A stretch of 64,000 nt of DNA, taken from assembly GCA_022601195.1 (NCBI GenBank), contig JAHZIX010000033.1, positions 47,699 to 111,698 of the forward strand. The letters run 5' to 3'. Under the pieces are notes generated by a model. The model did not search any database. It was not told the origin of the DNA and saw only the letters and a program-made list of their open reading frames with translations. Of this stretch, positions 1 to 8,334 are shown one piece after another; within the stretch, counting starts at the first letter, position 1, and every line of letters begins with the position of its first letter. A program made the translations under genes and the position numbers. The stretch comes from Deltaproteobacteria bacterium. GTDB taxonomy: Bacteria > Acidobacteriota > Thermoanaerobaculia > Multivoradales > JAHZIX01.

Positions 1-111
1 GCGATCCTTGGGAGTGGGGTTTTGCCAGTCCGAAGGATGGACGTTTTCCACCAGCTTCTGGTTGGAGGCGTCTTGGGGTTCGATGGTGAGTCGGTGAGTG
101 TCTTCAGACAT
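1..111 (-). CDS. NAD(P)/FAD-dependent oxidoreductase, N-terminal fragment
   Basis: Only the first 37 codons lie in the window and the gene continues past the left edge. The ATG is at 111-109 and the product begins MSEDTHRLTIEP, with a later WQNPTPKDR stretch. In mercuric-reductase-like pyridine nucleotide-disulfide oxidoreductases such a leader comes just before the FAD-binding GxGxxG strand, but that strand itself is outside the window. The start overlaps the 3' end of the TVP38-family gene by 8 bases, so the two are probably co-transcribed; TVP38 proteins are often found next to or fused with these oxidoreductases. The family call rests on the short leader plus the neighbour. Confidence 0.55.
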   Translation of the reverse strand, partial: MSEDTHRLTIEPQDASNQKLVENVHPSDWQNPTPKDR

Positions 112-805
112 CGACTGCCTCCTTGAGGGCGCGTTTCGCCAGGCGGGTGATTACCGCGGTCACAGCCACGGTGGCTGCCAGACCTAGGCCGAGAAACAGC
201 CAATGACCCGTCCCCTTCGCGCCGCCGCCAGCGAGGTCGGCTAGATTTTTTGCAGTGACGCCATAGTACACGTAGAGAAAGGAACCTGGGAGCATGGCAA
301 GGCATGCGACGAGGTAGTCCCGGAAACGGACTCCAGTCAAGCCGAGGCCATAGTTGAGTAGGGAGAAGGGAAAAACCGGTGAGAGTCTCAAAAGAGAAAC
401 AATCTTCAGGCCTTCCCGACCGACGGCGCGATCGACGGCGGCGAAACGGGGTAGGGTCGCTATCTTCTTCTCGATGACTCGCCGAGCTAGGTACCGGCCG
501 ATGACAAACGCCAGACAAGCACCCAAGGTCGAGGCGATGGCGACCACCAAAGTTCCTTTCGCCAGCCCAAAGACGAAGCCAGCAGAGGCGGTGAGCAGAG
601 AGCCCGGAATCATGATCAGGGCTGCAAGCACATAACCCAGGATGAAAACGATGGGTCCCCATTTCCCTTGGGCTTCGACCCACTCGGTAAGAGAACCAAG
701 GTTCGCTGCCAAGAGCCCAGCAGCCTGTTTGCCCCAGACCACCGCCAGCGCGAGGGCCAGGAGTGCTGCCGCCGAGGCCAGGAGGATTTTCTTCTTCGGT
801 TTCAT
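104..805 (-). CDS. TVP38/TMEM64 family membrane protein (DedA-like fold)
   Basis: 233 residues with a basic N-terminus (MKPKKK), an initial hydrophobic helix (about residues 8-25) and several further membrane segments. Between them lie the family's glycine-rich re-entrant region (PGSLLTASAGFVFG, then STLGACLAFVIGRYLARR) and the later FPFSLLNYGLGL and LPGSFLYVYYG segments typical of TVP38/SNARE-associated proteins. Members sit in the inner membrane; proposed roles include lipid scrambling or small-ion handling, and the exact function here is unknown. The ATG at 805-803 is the natural start. The gene overlaps the downstream oxidoreductase start, which suggests coupled expression. Confidence 0.85.
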   Translation of the reverse strand: MKPKKKILLASAAALLALALAVVWGKQAAGLLAANLGSLTEWVEAQGKWGPIVFILGYVLAALIMIPGSLLTASAGFVFGLAKGTLVVAIASTLGACLAFVIGRYLARRVIEKKIATLPRFAAVDRAVGREGLKIVSLLRLSPVFPFSLLNYGLGLTGVRFRDYLVACLAMLPGSFLYVYYGVTAKNLADLAGGGAKGTGHWLFLGLGLAATVAVTAVITRLAKRALKEAVDV

Positions 806-1153
806 TATCTAGTTGCTCTGGGGCGGTGGGTTGGTGACCTGGAAACGCATCCTTCGTCACTTCCTTGAGCGATTACGGCTGCTAACCAGTCTCGGTTCAT
901 TGGTCAGGCTGAGCAAGCCACTGGACCGTGACTCGGAGGCTTCAATACAGGGGAGAGCATCGAAAAAGCCTAGCATGGCCTAAGGGGGATCTGAGATGGC
1001 TCGATTCCTCTGGCGCTCCAGGGGGGATTGTTGGGAGTGATTGTCGATTTGTGCTGACTGTTTATGTTTTTTGTGTCAATTTACATTTTTGGAGTTGCGC
1101 TGGTCGTATGTGTCATCTAAGATCTGCGAATCGTAAACAAATCGGAGATCACT
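806..1153. promoter_or_regulatory. Intergenic region with possible glnA promoter
   Basis: Divergent spacer between the TVP38 gene and glnA. No credible coding sequence is seen. A weak sigma70-like promoter may lie at 1095-1123: TTGCGC, 17-base spacer, TAAGAT, about 30 bases before the glnA ATG. The stretch 1050-1140 is visibly AT-richer than its surroundings, as expected for a promoter. The -35 match is poor (three of six), so this is tentative. No clear sigma54 GG-N10-GC element was found. Confidence 0.35.
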
Positions 1154-2482
1154 ATGACTCGCGAGCAAATTCTGAAAAAGGCCGATAAGGAAGGTGTTCG
1201 ATTTCTGCGTTTGCAGTTCACGGACATCATGGGCATCAATAAGAATGTCGAGCTACCCCGCAGCCAGTTCGAAAAGGCTCTCGACGGGCAGATCATGTTC
1301 GATGGATCCTCCATTCAGGGCTTCACTCGCATCGAAGAGTCCGACATGTTGTTGGTCCCGGACCTGACGACTTTCAAGGTCAATCCCTGGGCCAGCCCGG
1401 ATGGCTCCAAGGTGGCTCGGCTGATCTGCGATGTTCATCTACCGGATGGCTCAGCGTTCCCCGGATGCCCTCGGCAGGCCCTGAAACGGCAAGTGGAACG
1501 GGCCAAGAAATTGGGCTACTCCATGGTCGCTGGACCCGAGGCGGAGTTTTTTCTTTTTCAGACGGATGAAAAAGGAACCGTGCTCCTGGAGACCCACGAT
1601 ACCGGTGGTTATTTCGATCTGACCCCTGTCGATCGCGGCGAGCAGTGCCGTCGAGACATCGTGATGGTTCTGGAGTCTCTGGGTTTCGAGGTCGAGGCGG
1701 CTCATCACGAAGTGGCTCCTGGCCAGCACGAGATCGATTTCAAGTACAACGATGCGGTGCCTTGCGCCGATGATGTGACGATCTTTCGCTTCGTGGTCAA
1801 GAAAGTCGCGCTGGACTACGGTCTTCACGCTACCTTCATGCCGAAGCCTCTTTTTGGGGTCAACGGCTCCGGTATGCACGTTCACCAGAGCCTGCTCACC
1901 AAGAATGGCAAGAACGCGTTCTACGACCCCAAGGCGCCGCACCAGCTTTCGAAGATAGCAATGAACTATATCGGCGGCATTTTGGATCACTCTGCCGCCT
2001 TCGTGGCGATCACGAACCCTCTCGTCAACTCCTACAAGCGGCTAGTGCCCGGTTACGAAGCTCCTATCAACGTCGCCTGGTCGGAGAAGAATCGCAGCCC
2101 CCTCGTTCGGGTGCCGGCGAAGCGAGGCATGTCGACTCGTTGCGAGGTGCGAGTTCCGGATCCCTCCTGCAACCCCTATCTGGCCTTTGCGGTGATGATG
2201 GCGGCCGGCCTCGATGGTTTGGAAAGGCAGTCCGATCCCGGCGAGCCCATCAACAAGAACATCTTCACCATGAGCCAGAGGGAGAAGCGGCGACTGAAGA
2301 TTCGCCAACTCCCCATCAACCTCTCGGCGGCGCTAGATAACCTGGAGAAAGACAAGGTGATCCGCGAGGCCTTGGGAGAACATATTTTCGAACATTTCGT
2401 GTCGGCGAAACGGCAGGAGTGGGCGGACTATATTTCCCATGTTCATCCCTGGGAACAGGATCGATACCTCAGCGAATACTGA
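1154..2482 (+). CDS. glnA: Glutamine synthetase, type I (alpha subtype)
   Basis: ATP-dependent ligation of ammonia to glutamate in the cytoplasm. 442 residues, the length of the short GSI-alpha enzymes. The N-terminal beta-grasp contains FDGSSIQGF and the catalytic part carries GPEAEFFLF, HHEVAPGQHEIDFKY, the NGSGMHVHQS nucleotide/metal loop and NPLVNSYKRLVPGYEAP. The C-terminal region lacks the NLYxLP adenylylation tyrosine context of GSI-beta, so regulation is more likely by feedback inhibition or protein binding than by GlnE. The ATG at 1154 is preceded by GGAG at 1144-1147 with a 6-base spacing. A strong terminator follows, so it is probably monocistronic. Confidence 0.97.
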   Translation: MTREQILKKADKEGVRFLRLQFTDIMGINKNVELPRSQFEKALDGQIMFDGSSIQGFTRIEESDMLLVPDLTTFKVNPWASPDGSKVARLICDVHLPDGSAFPGCPRQALKRQVERAKKLGYSMVAGPEAEFFLFQTDEKGTVLLETHDTGGYFDLTPVDRGEQCRRDIVMVLESLGFEVEAAHHEVAPGQHEIDFKYNDAVPCADDVTIFRFVVKKVALDYGLHATFMPKPLFGVNGSGMHVHQSLLTKNGKNAFYDPKAPHQLSKIAMNYIGGILDHSAAFVAITNPLVNSYKRLVPGYEAPINVAWSEKNRSPLVRVPAKRGMSTRCEVRVPDPSCNPYLAFAVMMAAGLDGLERQSDPGEPINKNIFTMSQREKRRLKIRQLPINLSAALDNLEKDKVIREALGEHIFEHFVSAKRQEWADYISHVHPWEQDRYLSEY

Positions 2483-2511
2483 GTCGCGAGGGAGCGGCAG
2501 TGGGTATCTCG

Positions 2512-2535
2512 GGCCGGCTTCACCGCCGGCCTTTT
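2512..2535 (+). terminator. Rho-independent terminator of glnA
   Basis: A perfect 7-bp stem GGCCGGC/GCCGGCC with a 6-base loop (TTCACC), followed directly by TTTT and a further T-rich stretch. It lies 29 bases after the glnA stop codon. Confidence 0.85.
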
Positions 2536-2593
2536 CCTATTTTTACGGGGCTGCCAAGGCCTCTCTCCGGTCGGCGGCTCGGAGAGCTTTCCC

Positions 2594-2641
2594 TTTGGGA
2601 AGCCTGCCTGGTTAGAAGCCTATCCGGTTAGAAGACTGTCC
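2594..2641. repeat. Degenerate 16-bp intergenic tandem repeat
   Basis: Two adjacent 16-base units beginning GGTTAGAAG (2610-2625 and 2626-2641) match at 13 of 16 positions by eye. A weaker third unit lies just before them at 2594-2609. They sit between the glnA terminator and the 3' end of the convergent DUF4301 gene. No function is evident. Confidence 0.5.
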
Positions 2642-2657
2642 GGGCATCGCTGCGTTT

Positions 2658-4274
2658 CTAGTCTTGATGTTCCTGCCGGAGGAGGTCGAAGACCGTTTTG
2701 ACGGGAGTGAAGGTCGAGGCCGGTACTTCGATGAAGACCGTATTCCAATGAGCCATGGCCCCGTTCCAAAGGCCAGGGTGCTCCAGGGCTGTTAAGGGCT
2801 GACCTTGGTGGTTCTTGGCAGCGACGAAGGCAGTGTTTGGATCCGAGAACTCGGTCAGCGAGAACGGCTCGCCGCGCCAGTTCCGAAGGCCGCAAACAAG
2901 GTCGACTGGATTGAAGTGGGTAGCGGCGTCAACGATCTTGCGCTGATCGTCGGCATCGGTATCCACTTGAGCCATTTCGATGATCTGCTTCGAGCTCGAT
3001 CCGTCGCCGTTGCTCACCCAGAAGGGGCCTCCTCCGGGCTCACCGGCATTGACCACGACGCCACAAACTCGTAACGGGCGATCCAGCAGGCTACGACAGA
3101 ATCGGTCACGATGCTCCTTGACGGGGATTTCCTTGGGATTGAGCCCTAGGTGAGAAACCAAGAGCTCCAGGCCTTCTTCCATTGCCGATGGGGTGGTTTC
3201 CCAGCGCTCCAGGCAATCAAAGATCTTTCTCTGCAGGGAAACCAGGTAACCGCCCAGGATTTGTTTCCAACGTACCGTGGCTGCTCTGGCCGAGTCCGGG
3301 GCGACGTTGTCGATGTTCTTGATGAAGACGAGGTCACCGCCGATTCCCTGTAGGTTCCGGAGCAGTGAACCGTGGCCCCCGGGGCGCAAGAGGAGCTCTC
3401 CATTGGGCAGCCGAAAGGGCCGACCTTGGCCGTCTAGAGCCAGGGTGTCGGTGGCCCTGGACTGGATGGAGTATTCGATCTCGAATTCTGGCGATGAGCC
3501 TTGCGGAAGGTGGGTATCGGCCAGCGTCTTCCTGACTCTCTCTTCCAAATCCTTAAAGCGGCTGGTGGCAGTGGCGCCGACGGTGAAATGAAGGCGGCAG
3601 CGGCCGGACTCGTCCCGTGCGTAGGCAGCGCCTTCCTGGAGATGTTCCTCGAAGGCGGTGCGAGGGTCTTCGGGGTAATCGTGAAAGGGGATCAAGCCCT
3701 TCGGTAACTGGGCGTAGCCCAGGCCTTCCGGCAGAAACAGAGTGCGGAGAGTCTCTAGCAGGGGCCAAGCGGAGGAGGGGACGGATGGGTGAATTCCGCG
3801 CTCCTCGAGGGCGGTCCGGAGGGGACGGAAAAAGGCAAATCGTGGCAGCTCCCGGAAGAATTGGAGAAGAGGCTCGGAGTCCCCGCTGATCGCTTCGGGT
3901 GAAGCGCTGAGGGTCTCCAGGGTCGAATCTTCGAGCCGGGGACTCTCGGAGCTCTCCAGGTAGGGGAGAAGGGCTCCAAACATGCGACTGGCCGCCCCGG
4001 AGGCCGGAACGAATTTGGTGACTCGCCCCTTCTTCTGGGCGACTGTGAAAGTCTCGAGGGATTCTGCCTGGAGATCGGGAGATAGGGTCAAAATTCCATC
4101 ACCGGCGGTGCAAGGTCGCAGCAGCCGGGCGGGGGAGGGCGGTGAGGACAGCAGCCGAAGCTGCCGTTGCGCCTCCTGGTGAGAAATCCCTGCGGCTCGG
4201 AGCTGCGCCTTGTCGTCCTGGGCGTGGTCTTCCAATGCCTGGTCTTCCTGTGCCAAATTCCTGGGGGTGGCCAT
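2658..4274 (-). CDS. DUF4301 family protein
   Basis: 538 residues with no signal peptide or membrane segment, so cytoplasmic. The motif VPASGAASRMFGALLPYLES near residue 90 and the later VSNGDGSSSKQIIEMAQVD and THFNPVDLVCGLRNWRGEPF blocks are characteristic of DUF4301. The N-terminal ASGAASRM resembles the substrate loop of nucleotidyltransferase-like folds, and the family is considered remotely related to sugar-nucleotide pyrophosphorylases, but no reaction is established. The first 40 residues are low-complexity and polar. ATG at 4274-4272. It lies 46 bases upstream of the rfbB-rfbC pair's 3' end on the same strand; a functional link to nucleotide-sugar metabolism is only a guess. Confidence 0.8.
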   Translation of the reverse strand: MATPRNLAQEDQALEDHAQDDKAQLRAAGISHQEAQRQLRLLSSPPSPARLLRPCTAGDGILTLSPDLQAESLETFTVAQKKGRVTKFVPASGAASRMFGALLPYLESSESPRLEDSTLETLSASPEAISGDSEPLLQFFRELPRFAFFRPLRTALEERGIHPSVPSSAWPLLETLRTLFLPEGLGYAQLPKGLIPFHDYPEDPRTAFEEHLQEGAAYARDESGRCRLHFTVGATATSRFKDLEERVRKTLADTHLPQGSSPEFEIEYSIQSRATDTLALDGQGRPFRLPNGELLLRPGGHGSLLRNLQGIGGDLVFIKNIDNVAPDSARAATVRWKQILGGYLVSLQRKIFDCLERWETTPSAMEEGLELLVSHLGLNPKEIPVKEHRDRFCRSLLDRPLRVCGVVVNAGEPGGGPFWVSNGDGSSSKQIIEMAQVDTDADDQRKIVDAATHFNPVDLVCGLRNWRGEPFSLTEFSDPNTAFVAAKNHQGQPLTALEHPGLWNGAMAHWNTVFIEVPASTFTPVKTVFDLLRQEHQD

Positions 4275-4320
4275 CCTGGTCTAGGCCGTCCTTATCTTGA
4301 AGTGGACCGGTAAAGGGAAT

Positions 4321-4905
4321 TCATCGATCGCCGTTGGGCCCAGGGGGAATCGGTGGGTGGTAGGTCGGTAAGAGGTGCTCGATCGCTTCGAGGGTGGGTG
4401 CCTGGCGATCTTTTTCTGACAGCACCGGGTTGGTTATCGGCCATTGAATATTGAGCTCCGGGTCATCCCACGCGACTCCGATCTCGTCCTTCTGGTCGTA
4501 GAAATCAGTGCATTTGTATTCCACCTGGGCTCGGTCGCTGAGGACACAAAATCCGTGAGCAAAACCCGGTGGAACGTAGATTTGTCGAAAGTTGTCTGCC
4601 GACAGATGGGCTCCTACCCAACGCTTGAAAGTCGGGGAGCCGACCCGAATGTCTACGGCCACGTCCCAGATCTCTCCTTCGATACATCGAACCAATTTCC
4701 CTTGAGGGTGAAGGCGTTGAGAGTGGAGGCCGCGGAGAATGCCCCGGGAGGAGCAAGAGTGGTTGTCCTGAACAAAAGTGGCACTGATGCCTCCCTGACG
4801 GTAGCGCTCCGCGTGGTGGCTTTCGGTGAAAAACCCACGTTCGTCTCGAAAGACTCGAGGCTCGACCAGAATGACGCCCTCGATCTCTGTTTTGAGAAAA
4901 GTCAT
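4321..4905 (-). CDS. rfbC: dTDP-4-dehydrorhamnose 3,5-epimerase
   Basis: Third enzyme of dTDP-L-rhamnose synthesis; epimerises C3 and C5 of dTDP-4-keto-6-deoxyglucose. 194 residues starting MTFLKTEIEGV. The cupin signature is complete: RDERGFFTES, DNHSCSSRGILRGLHSQ (catalytic His), KLVRCIEGEIWDVAVDIR, and YVPPGFAHGFCVLSD followed by VEYKCTDFYD. A longer frame extends upstream to 5028, but homology begins here and the ATG at 4905-4903 overlaps the rfbB stop as ATGA, indicating translational coupling. rfbA and rfbD are not in the window. Confidence 0.95.
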   Translation of the reverse strand: MTFLKTEIEGVILVEPRVFRDERGFFTESHHAERYRQGGISATFVQDNHSCSSRGILRGLHSQRLHPQGKLVRCIEGEIWDVAVDIRVGSPTFKRWVGAHLSADNFRQIYVPPGFAHGFCVLSDRAQVEYKCTDFYDQKDEIGVAWDDPELNIQWPITNPVLSEKDRQAPTLEAIEHLLPTYHPPIPPGPNGDR

Positions 4906-6062
4906 TTGCCAGCTCCCTCGGCCACAGCTTCCGGTTTGGAGGGATCGGAGCTGATCAATCCCAACCGTTGACCCTGGTAGCTGCCTTCTTGAATCCGACG
5001 GCACCAGGAGATGTTGCTCAAGTACCAACGCACCGTTGCCAGGAGACCCGACGAAAAGTCGTGTCCCGAGGTCCAGTCCAAATCTCTGCGAGCTTTGGAG
5101 TCGTCGATGGCATAGCGCCAGTCGTGACCTGGTCGATCCTTCACGAAGACCTTGAGGTCTTGGTACCGGGAGATGCCCCGTTCTCGTAGGTGGGGGTTCT
5201 GAGCTGCCGGAACTTCTCCTTCCAAAACCTCGCAGAGGGCATCGACCACCTGTAGGTTGGAGCGCTCGCTTCGCCCGCCGAAATTGTACTTCTCGCCCGG
5301 TACTCCCTGAGTCAGAGCCCGTGAAATACCGTCACAATGGTCCTCGACAAAGATCCAATCGCGCACATTGCTGCCATCTCCGTAGATGGGCAGATCCTTC
5401 CCCTCGAGAGCGTTGAGAATCATCAGAGGAATCAACTTTTCCGGGAACTGAAAGGGACCGTAGTTGTTGGAGCAGTTGGTGACCAGGGTGGGTAGGCCGT
5501 AGGTGTGGAAATAGGCCCTGACTAAATGATCTGCGGCTGCCTTGGAGGCAGCATAGGGGGAGTTGGGTGCGTAGGGGGTCTGTTCCGTGAATAAACCAGT
5601 AGCGCCCAGGGAGCCATAAACTTCATCGGTCGATACGTGGAGGAAGCGAAAACGACTCTGCTCCTCTGGTGAGGAGTGAGGTGCCTGGAGCCGGGCGGCC
5701 TCGAGGAGCTCGAAAGTGCCGGTGATATTGGTTTGAATGAAGGCACTGGCATCATCGATGGAGCGGTCGACATAGCTCTCCGCTGCGAAGTTGAGTACCG
5801 CTGAGGGGCGGTGGCGTTCGAAACAATCACGAACGGCTCTTCGATCGGTGATATCGATCTTCTCGAAGAGAAAACGAGGGTCCTTGGCAATGGTCTGGAG
5901 GTTGTCGAGGTTTCCTGCATAGGTGAGGCTATCGAGGACTACCAGACGAAATTCGCTCTGGGGCTCGATGCCTGGCAAGGCCAGGGTTTGTTGGGCCAAA
6001 ACCTGTCGGACGAAGCTCGAACCAATGAATCCGGCGCCGCCGGTAACGAGAATCGTGGGCAT
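4902..6062 (-). CDS. rfbB: dTDP-glucose 4,6-dehydratase
   Basis: Converts dTDP-glucose to dTDP-4-keto-6-deoxyglucose. 386 residues; an extended SDR with the NAD-binding TGGAGFIGSSFV at the N-terminus, HVSTDEVYGS with the catalytic Asp-Glu, and the YAASKAAADHLVRAY Tyr-xxx-Lys motif. RPGHDWRYAIDDSKARRDLDW is the typical C-terminal block. About 25 extra residues follow the usual end. ATG at 6062-6060 with AGGA nine bases upstream. The 4-base overlap with rfbC makes a two-gene operon feeding rhamnose-containing surface glycans. Confidence 0.96.
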   Translation of the reverse strand: MPTILVTGGAGFIGSSFVRQVLAQQTLALPGIEPQSEFRLVVLDSLTYAGNLDNLQTIAKDPRFLFEKIDITDRRAVRDCFERHRPSAVLNFAAESYVDRSIDDASAFIQTNITGTFELLEAARLQAPHSSPEEQSRFRFLHVSTDEVYGSLGATGLFTEQTPYAPNSPYAASKAAADHLVRAYFHTYGLPTLVTNCSNNYGPFQFPEKLIPLMILNALEGKDLPIYGDGSNVRDWIFVEDHCDGISRALTQGVPGEKYNFGGRSERSNLQVVDALCEVLEGEVPAAQNPHLRERGISRYQDLKVFVKDRPGHDWRYAIDDSKARRDLDWTSGHDFSSGLLATVRWYLSNISWCRRIQEGSYQGQRLGLISSDPSKPEAVAEGAGK

Positions 6063-6272
6063 GAACAGATTCCTAACTTCGACTGAATATTCCTGGTTTG
6101 CAAGGCTTGGCTGAAGGGAAAAGCGGCTAGGTTCGGTCCTGCTGGGCTCGGGAGGAAGGTGGATGGCTGATCGTTTGCCTCCACTCCAGGGCAGCTAATT
6201 CCATTCAACCCGAGTAGTATAACTTGTGCATCCCGCAGACTTGCCGTGGGATCTCGAGGAACCCGTGGGAGT

Positions 6273-7142
6273 ATGAGTTTTTTCCAGGCCTTTTTCCAAC
6301 CCGTCTTGCAGAATATTTTCCAAACCATCGTGTTGGCCTTGGTCCAGGGCATTACGGAATTCCTGCCGATCAGCTCTTCGGCGCACTTGATTCTCGTACC
6401 TCACCTGTTGGGCTGGCCGGACCAGGGATTACGTTTTGACGTCGCTGCCAATACGGGGAGCCTGCTGGCGGTGGTGTGGTTCTTTCGCTCCGACCTCACT
6501 TCCCTGGCCAGGGAGGGGATGGTGAGTTTGGGGCAACCGATCTCGGCTTGGTCTTCTGAGACCCGTCTCGCTTGGGCTCTGTTTGGGGCCTCTATCCCCG
6601 TGGGTCTTTGTGGAGTGCTTTTCTTTTCCTTCCTTGCGACGGAAGGCCGAGATCTGCGGGTGATTGGGACGACCTCGATTCTCTTTGGTTTGCTTCTCTG
6701 GTGGGCGGACCGAACCGGTCGGCAGACGCGCCCATTGGAAGATCTTCGCTGGCGAGATGCTGCGTTGGTGGGTTTTTTCCAGGCCTTGGCGTTGCTCCCG
6801 GGTACTTCCCGCTCCGGGGTGACCATGACCGCGGGCCTGATGGCCGGTTTTGAGAGGGAAGCCGCGACCCGGTTTGCCTTCCTCCTGGCAGTGCCGGTCG
6901 GACTCATGGCTGCTGCCAAAGACGCCTGGGAGCTGTGGAGTCACCCGGTGCCGGCGAGGGAGATGGGCTTCCTGTTGCTCGGCGCAGCAGTGTCGGCGAT
7001 CTCTGCCTATTTGGTGATCGGCTGGCTTCTCGCCTGGGTTCGCCGACAGAACTTGACCCTCTTCGTCTGCTACCGCCTCGTTCTGGGAGTCGTCCTCCTG
7101 GCCGTGGCATTGGCTGCGGGAACTGGAGCCGGGCCCGGTTAG
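6273..7142 (+). CDS. uppP: Undecaprenyl-diphosphatase
   Basis: Dephosphorylates undecaprenyl pyrophosphate to recycle the carrier lipid of peptidoglycan and O-antigen synthesis. Integral inner-membrane protein with several helices. Both catalytic signatures are present: QGITEFLPISSSAHLIL near the N-terminus and LPGTSRSGVTMTAGL in the second half. The ATG at 6273 has GAGGA at 6256-6260 (12-base spacing); a GTG at 6246 in the same frame would add nine residues and cannot be excluded. It is divergent from rfbB across about 210 bases that probably hold both promoters. Confidence 0.94.
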   Translation: MSFFQAFFQPVLQNIFQTIVLALVQGITEFLPISSSAHLILVPHLLGWPDQGLRFDVAANTGSLLAVVWFFRSDLTSLAREGMVSLGQPISAWSSETRLAWALFGASIPVGLCGVLFFSFLATEGRDLRVIGTTSILFGLLLWWADRTGRQTRPLEDLRWRDAALVGFFQALALLPGTSRSGVTMTAGLMAGFEREAATRFAFLLAVPVGLMAAAKDAWELWSHPVPAREMGFLLLGAAVSAISAYLVIGWLLAWVRRQNLTLFVCYRLVLGVVLLAVALAAGTGAGPG

Positions 7143-7185
7143 TCTCGTCGAAACCTAGAGCGTGGCCTAGTTGGGGCGCCCGGGG

Positions 7186-8163
7186 TCAGTCGGTGGCCTG
7201 GAGAGCTTCTCGAACCGCTTCCAGGACCTGGTCATGGAAATGACCGTTGGTGGCGACGATTCCCGTGTTGTTTTTCAGCGTAGCGCCAGCACCGAAGTCC
7301 AAGGGGTGGCCGTTAGAGTCGCTCACCTTTCCGCCAGCTTCTTCCACCAGCAACGCGCCAGCGGCGTGATCCCACACCTTTTCCTGATAGGTGCCGTCGC
7401 GAGGGAGGCGCAAGTAGATCTGTCCCTGGCCGTGGGCGAGAGCGGCGTATTTGCACTGGCTGTCCATGCGCACGGGGGGAGCCTTCATGCCGAGCCCGGC
7501 GGCGATGCGGGCATGGGTTCCATGGGCTGAGTGAGCCGCTTCGACGGATTCCAAGAAAGCTGCCTGGGCCGGTTCGTCCAGGCGGCTGACAGCCATACTG
7601 CTTTGCTGCTGGGAGCTCAGAGAGCGAAGCCGAGCACCTCCTCCGTGGCGTGCAGAGCAAATGACTCCAGGCCCTTGGTGGGGATCCAAGGACAGCTCAG
7701 GACAACCGAGAACTCCCAGGAGCACCTGACCTCGTTCGATCCAGGCTAGGGCGATGGCATACTGCCCACGGCGCAGGAAGCCCTTGGTGCCGTCGATGGG
7801 ATCTAAGGTCCAATAAGCCTCGGGGAGATCGTCGCTGAGGCTGCACCGGTCAATGGCGTCGAGAACCATCCCACCGGTGGCCTTGGGCGTGATGCTCTTG
7901 ACGGCGTCGATGACCCGTGACCGCTGAGCCTGAGCTGTTTCCGTGCGAAGAAAGTCGGCGTTTTCCTCACCGAGTACCTGATCTTCCGGCAAGGCTTGGT
8001 TCAGAGCGAGGCTAATGACAGCCTGGGCAGCAAAGTCCGCCACCGTCACTGGCGAGCGATCCGATTTGGCGATGGTTTCCTGACTGACCAGCACTCTTTG
8101 AATATCTTGGACCAGTCCGCAGGCGCGGTGGACGGCTTCGATGGCGATCTTCAAGCGGCTCAT
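7186..8163 (-). CDS. 3'(2'),5'-bisphosphate nucleotidase, HAL2 type
   Basis: Inositol-monophosphatase superfamily enzyme expected to hydrolyse PAP to AMP, relieving product inhibition of sulfotransfer and RNases. Metal-binding motifs are complete: VLGEENADF, then TLDPIDGTKGF, and KVWDHAAGALLVEEAGGKVSD. The insert after EENADF is the longer form seen in HAL2/SAL1-type proteins rather than short CysQ. The ATG at 8163 gives MSRLKIAIEAV with GGAG five bases upstream; a longer frame to 8232 lacks a comparable ribosome site. It is divergent from the ECF sigma gene. Activity on inositol phosphates is an alternative. Confidence 0.87.
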   Translation of the reverse strand: MSRLKIAIEAVHRACGLVQDIQRVLVSQETIAKSDRSPVTVADFAAQAVISLALNQALPEDQVLGEENADFLRTETAQAQRSRVIDAVKSITPKATGGMVLDAIDRCSLSDDLPEAYWTLDPIDGTKGFLRRGQYAIALAWIERGQVLLGVLGCPELSLDPHQGPGVICSARHGGGARLRSLSSQQQSSMAVSRLDEPAQAAFLESVEAAHSAHGTHARIAAGLGMKAPPVRMDSQCKYAALAHGQGQIYLRLPRDGTYQEKVWDHAAGALLVEEAGGKVSDSNGHPLDFGAGATLKNNTGIVATNGHFHDQVLEAVREALQATD

Positions 8164-8334
8164 GGGGTCTCCGTTGGTAGCTGGGATTGGAGTTCGGTTC
8201 GATGGGTGCCGTTCGAAGGAAGGGCTGGTCAAAGAAGTCTAGCAGTCCCGGAGAATCGGAGCTGGTTGATAAGGTTTGGAAACATCCCGCAGCTCGAGAC
8301 CGTAGGGGAAGTCGACACTAGAGGAGGAGTCGAG

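Noticed and set aside
806..1153. Sigma54 promoter for glnA
   Set aside because: TGGAGTTGCGC near 1090 superficially resembles the -24/-12 element, but the GG to GC spacing is wrong.
4906..5028. N-terminal extension of RfbC
   Set aside because: It overlaps rfbB, has no similarity to epimerases, and the ATG at 4905 is coupled to the rfbB stop.
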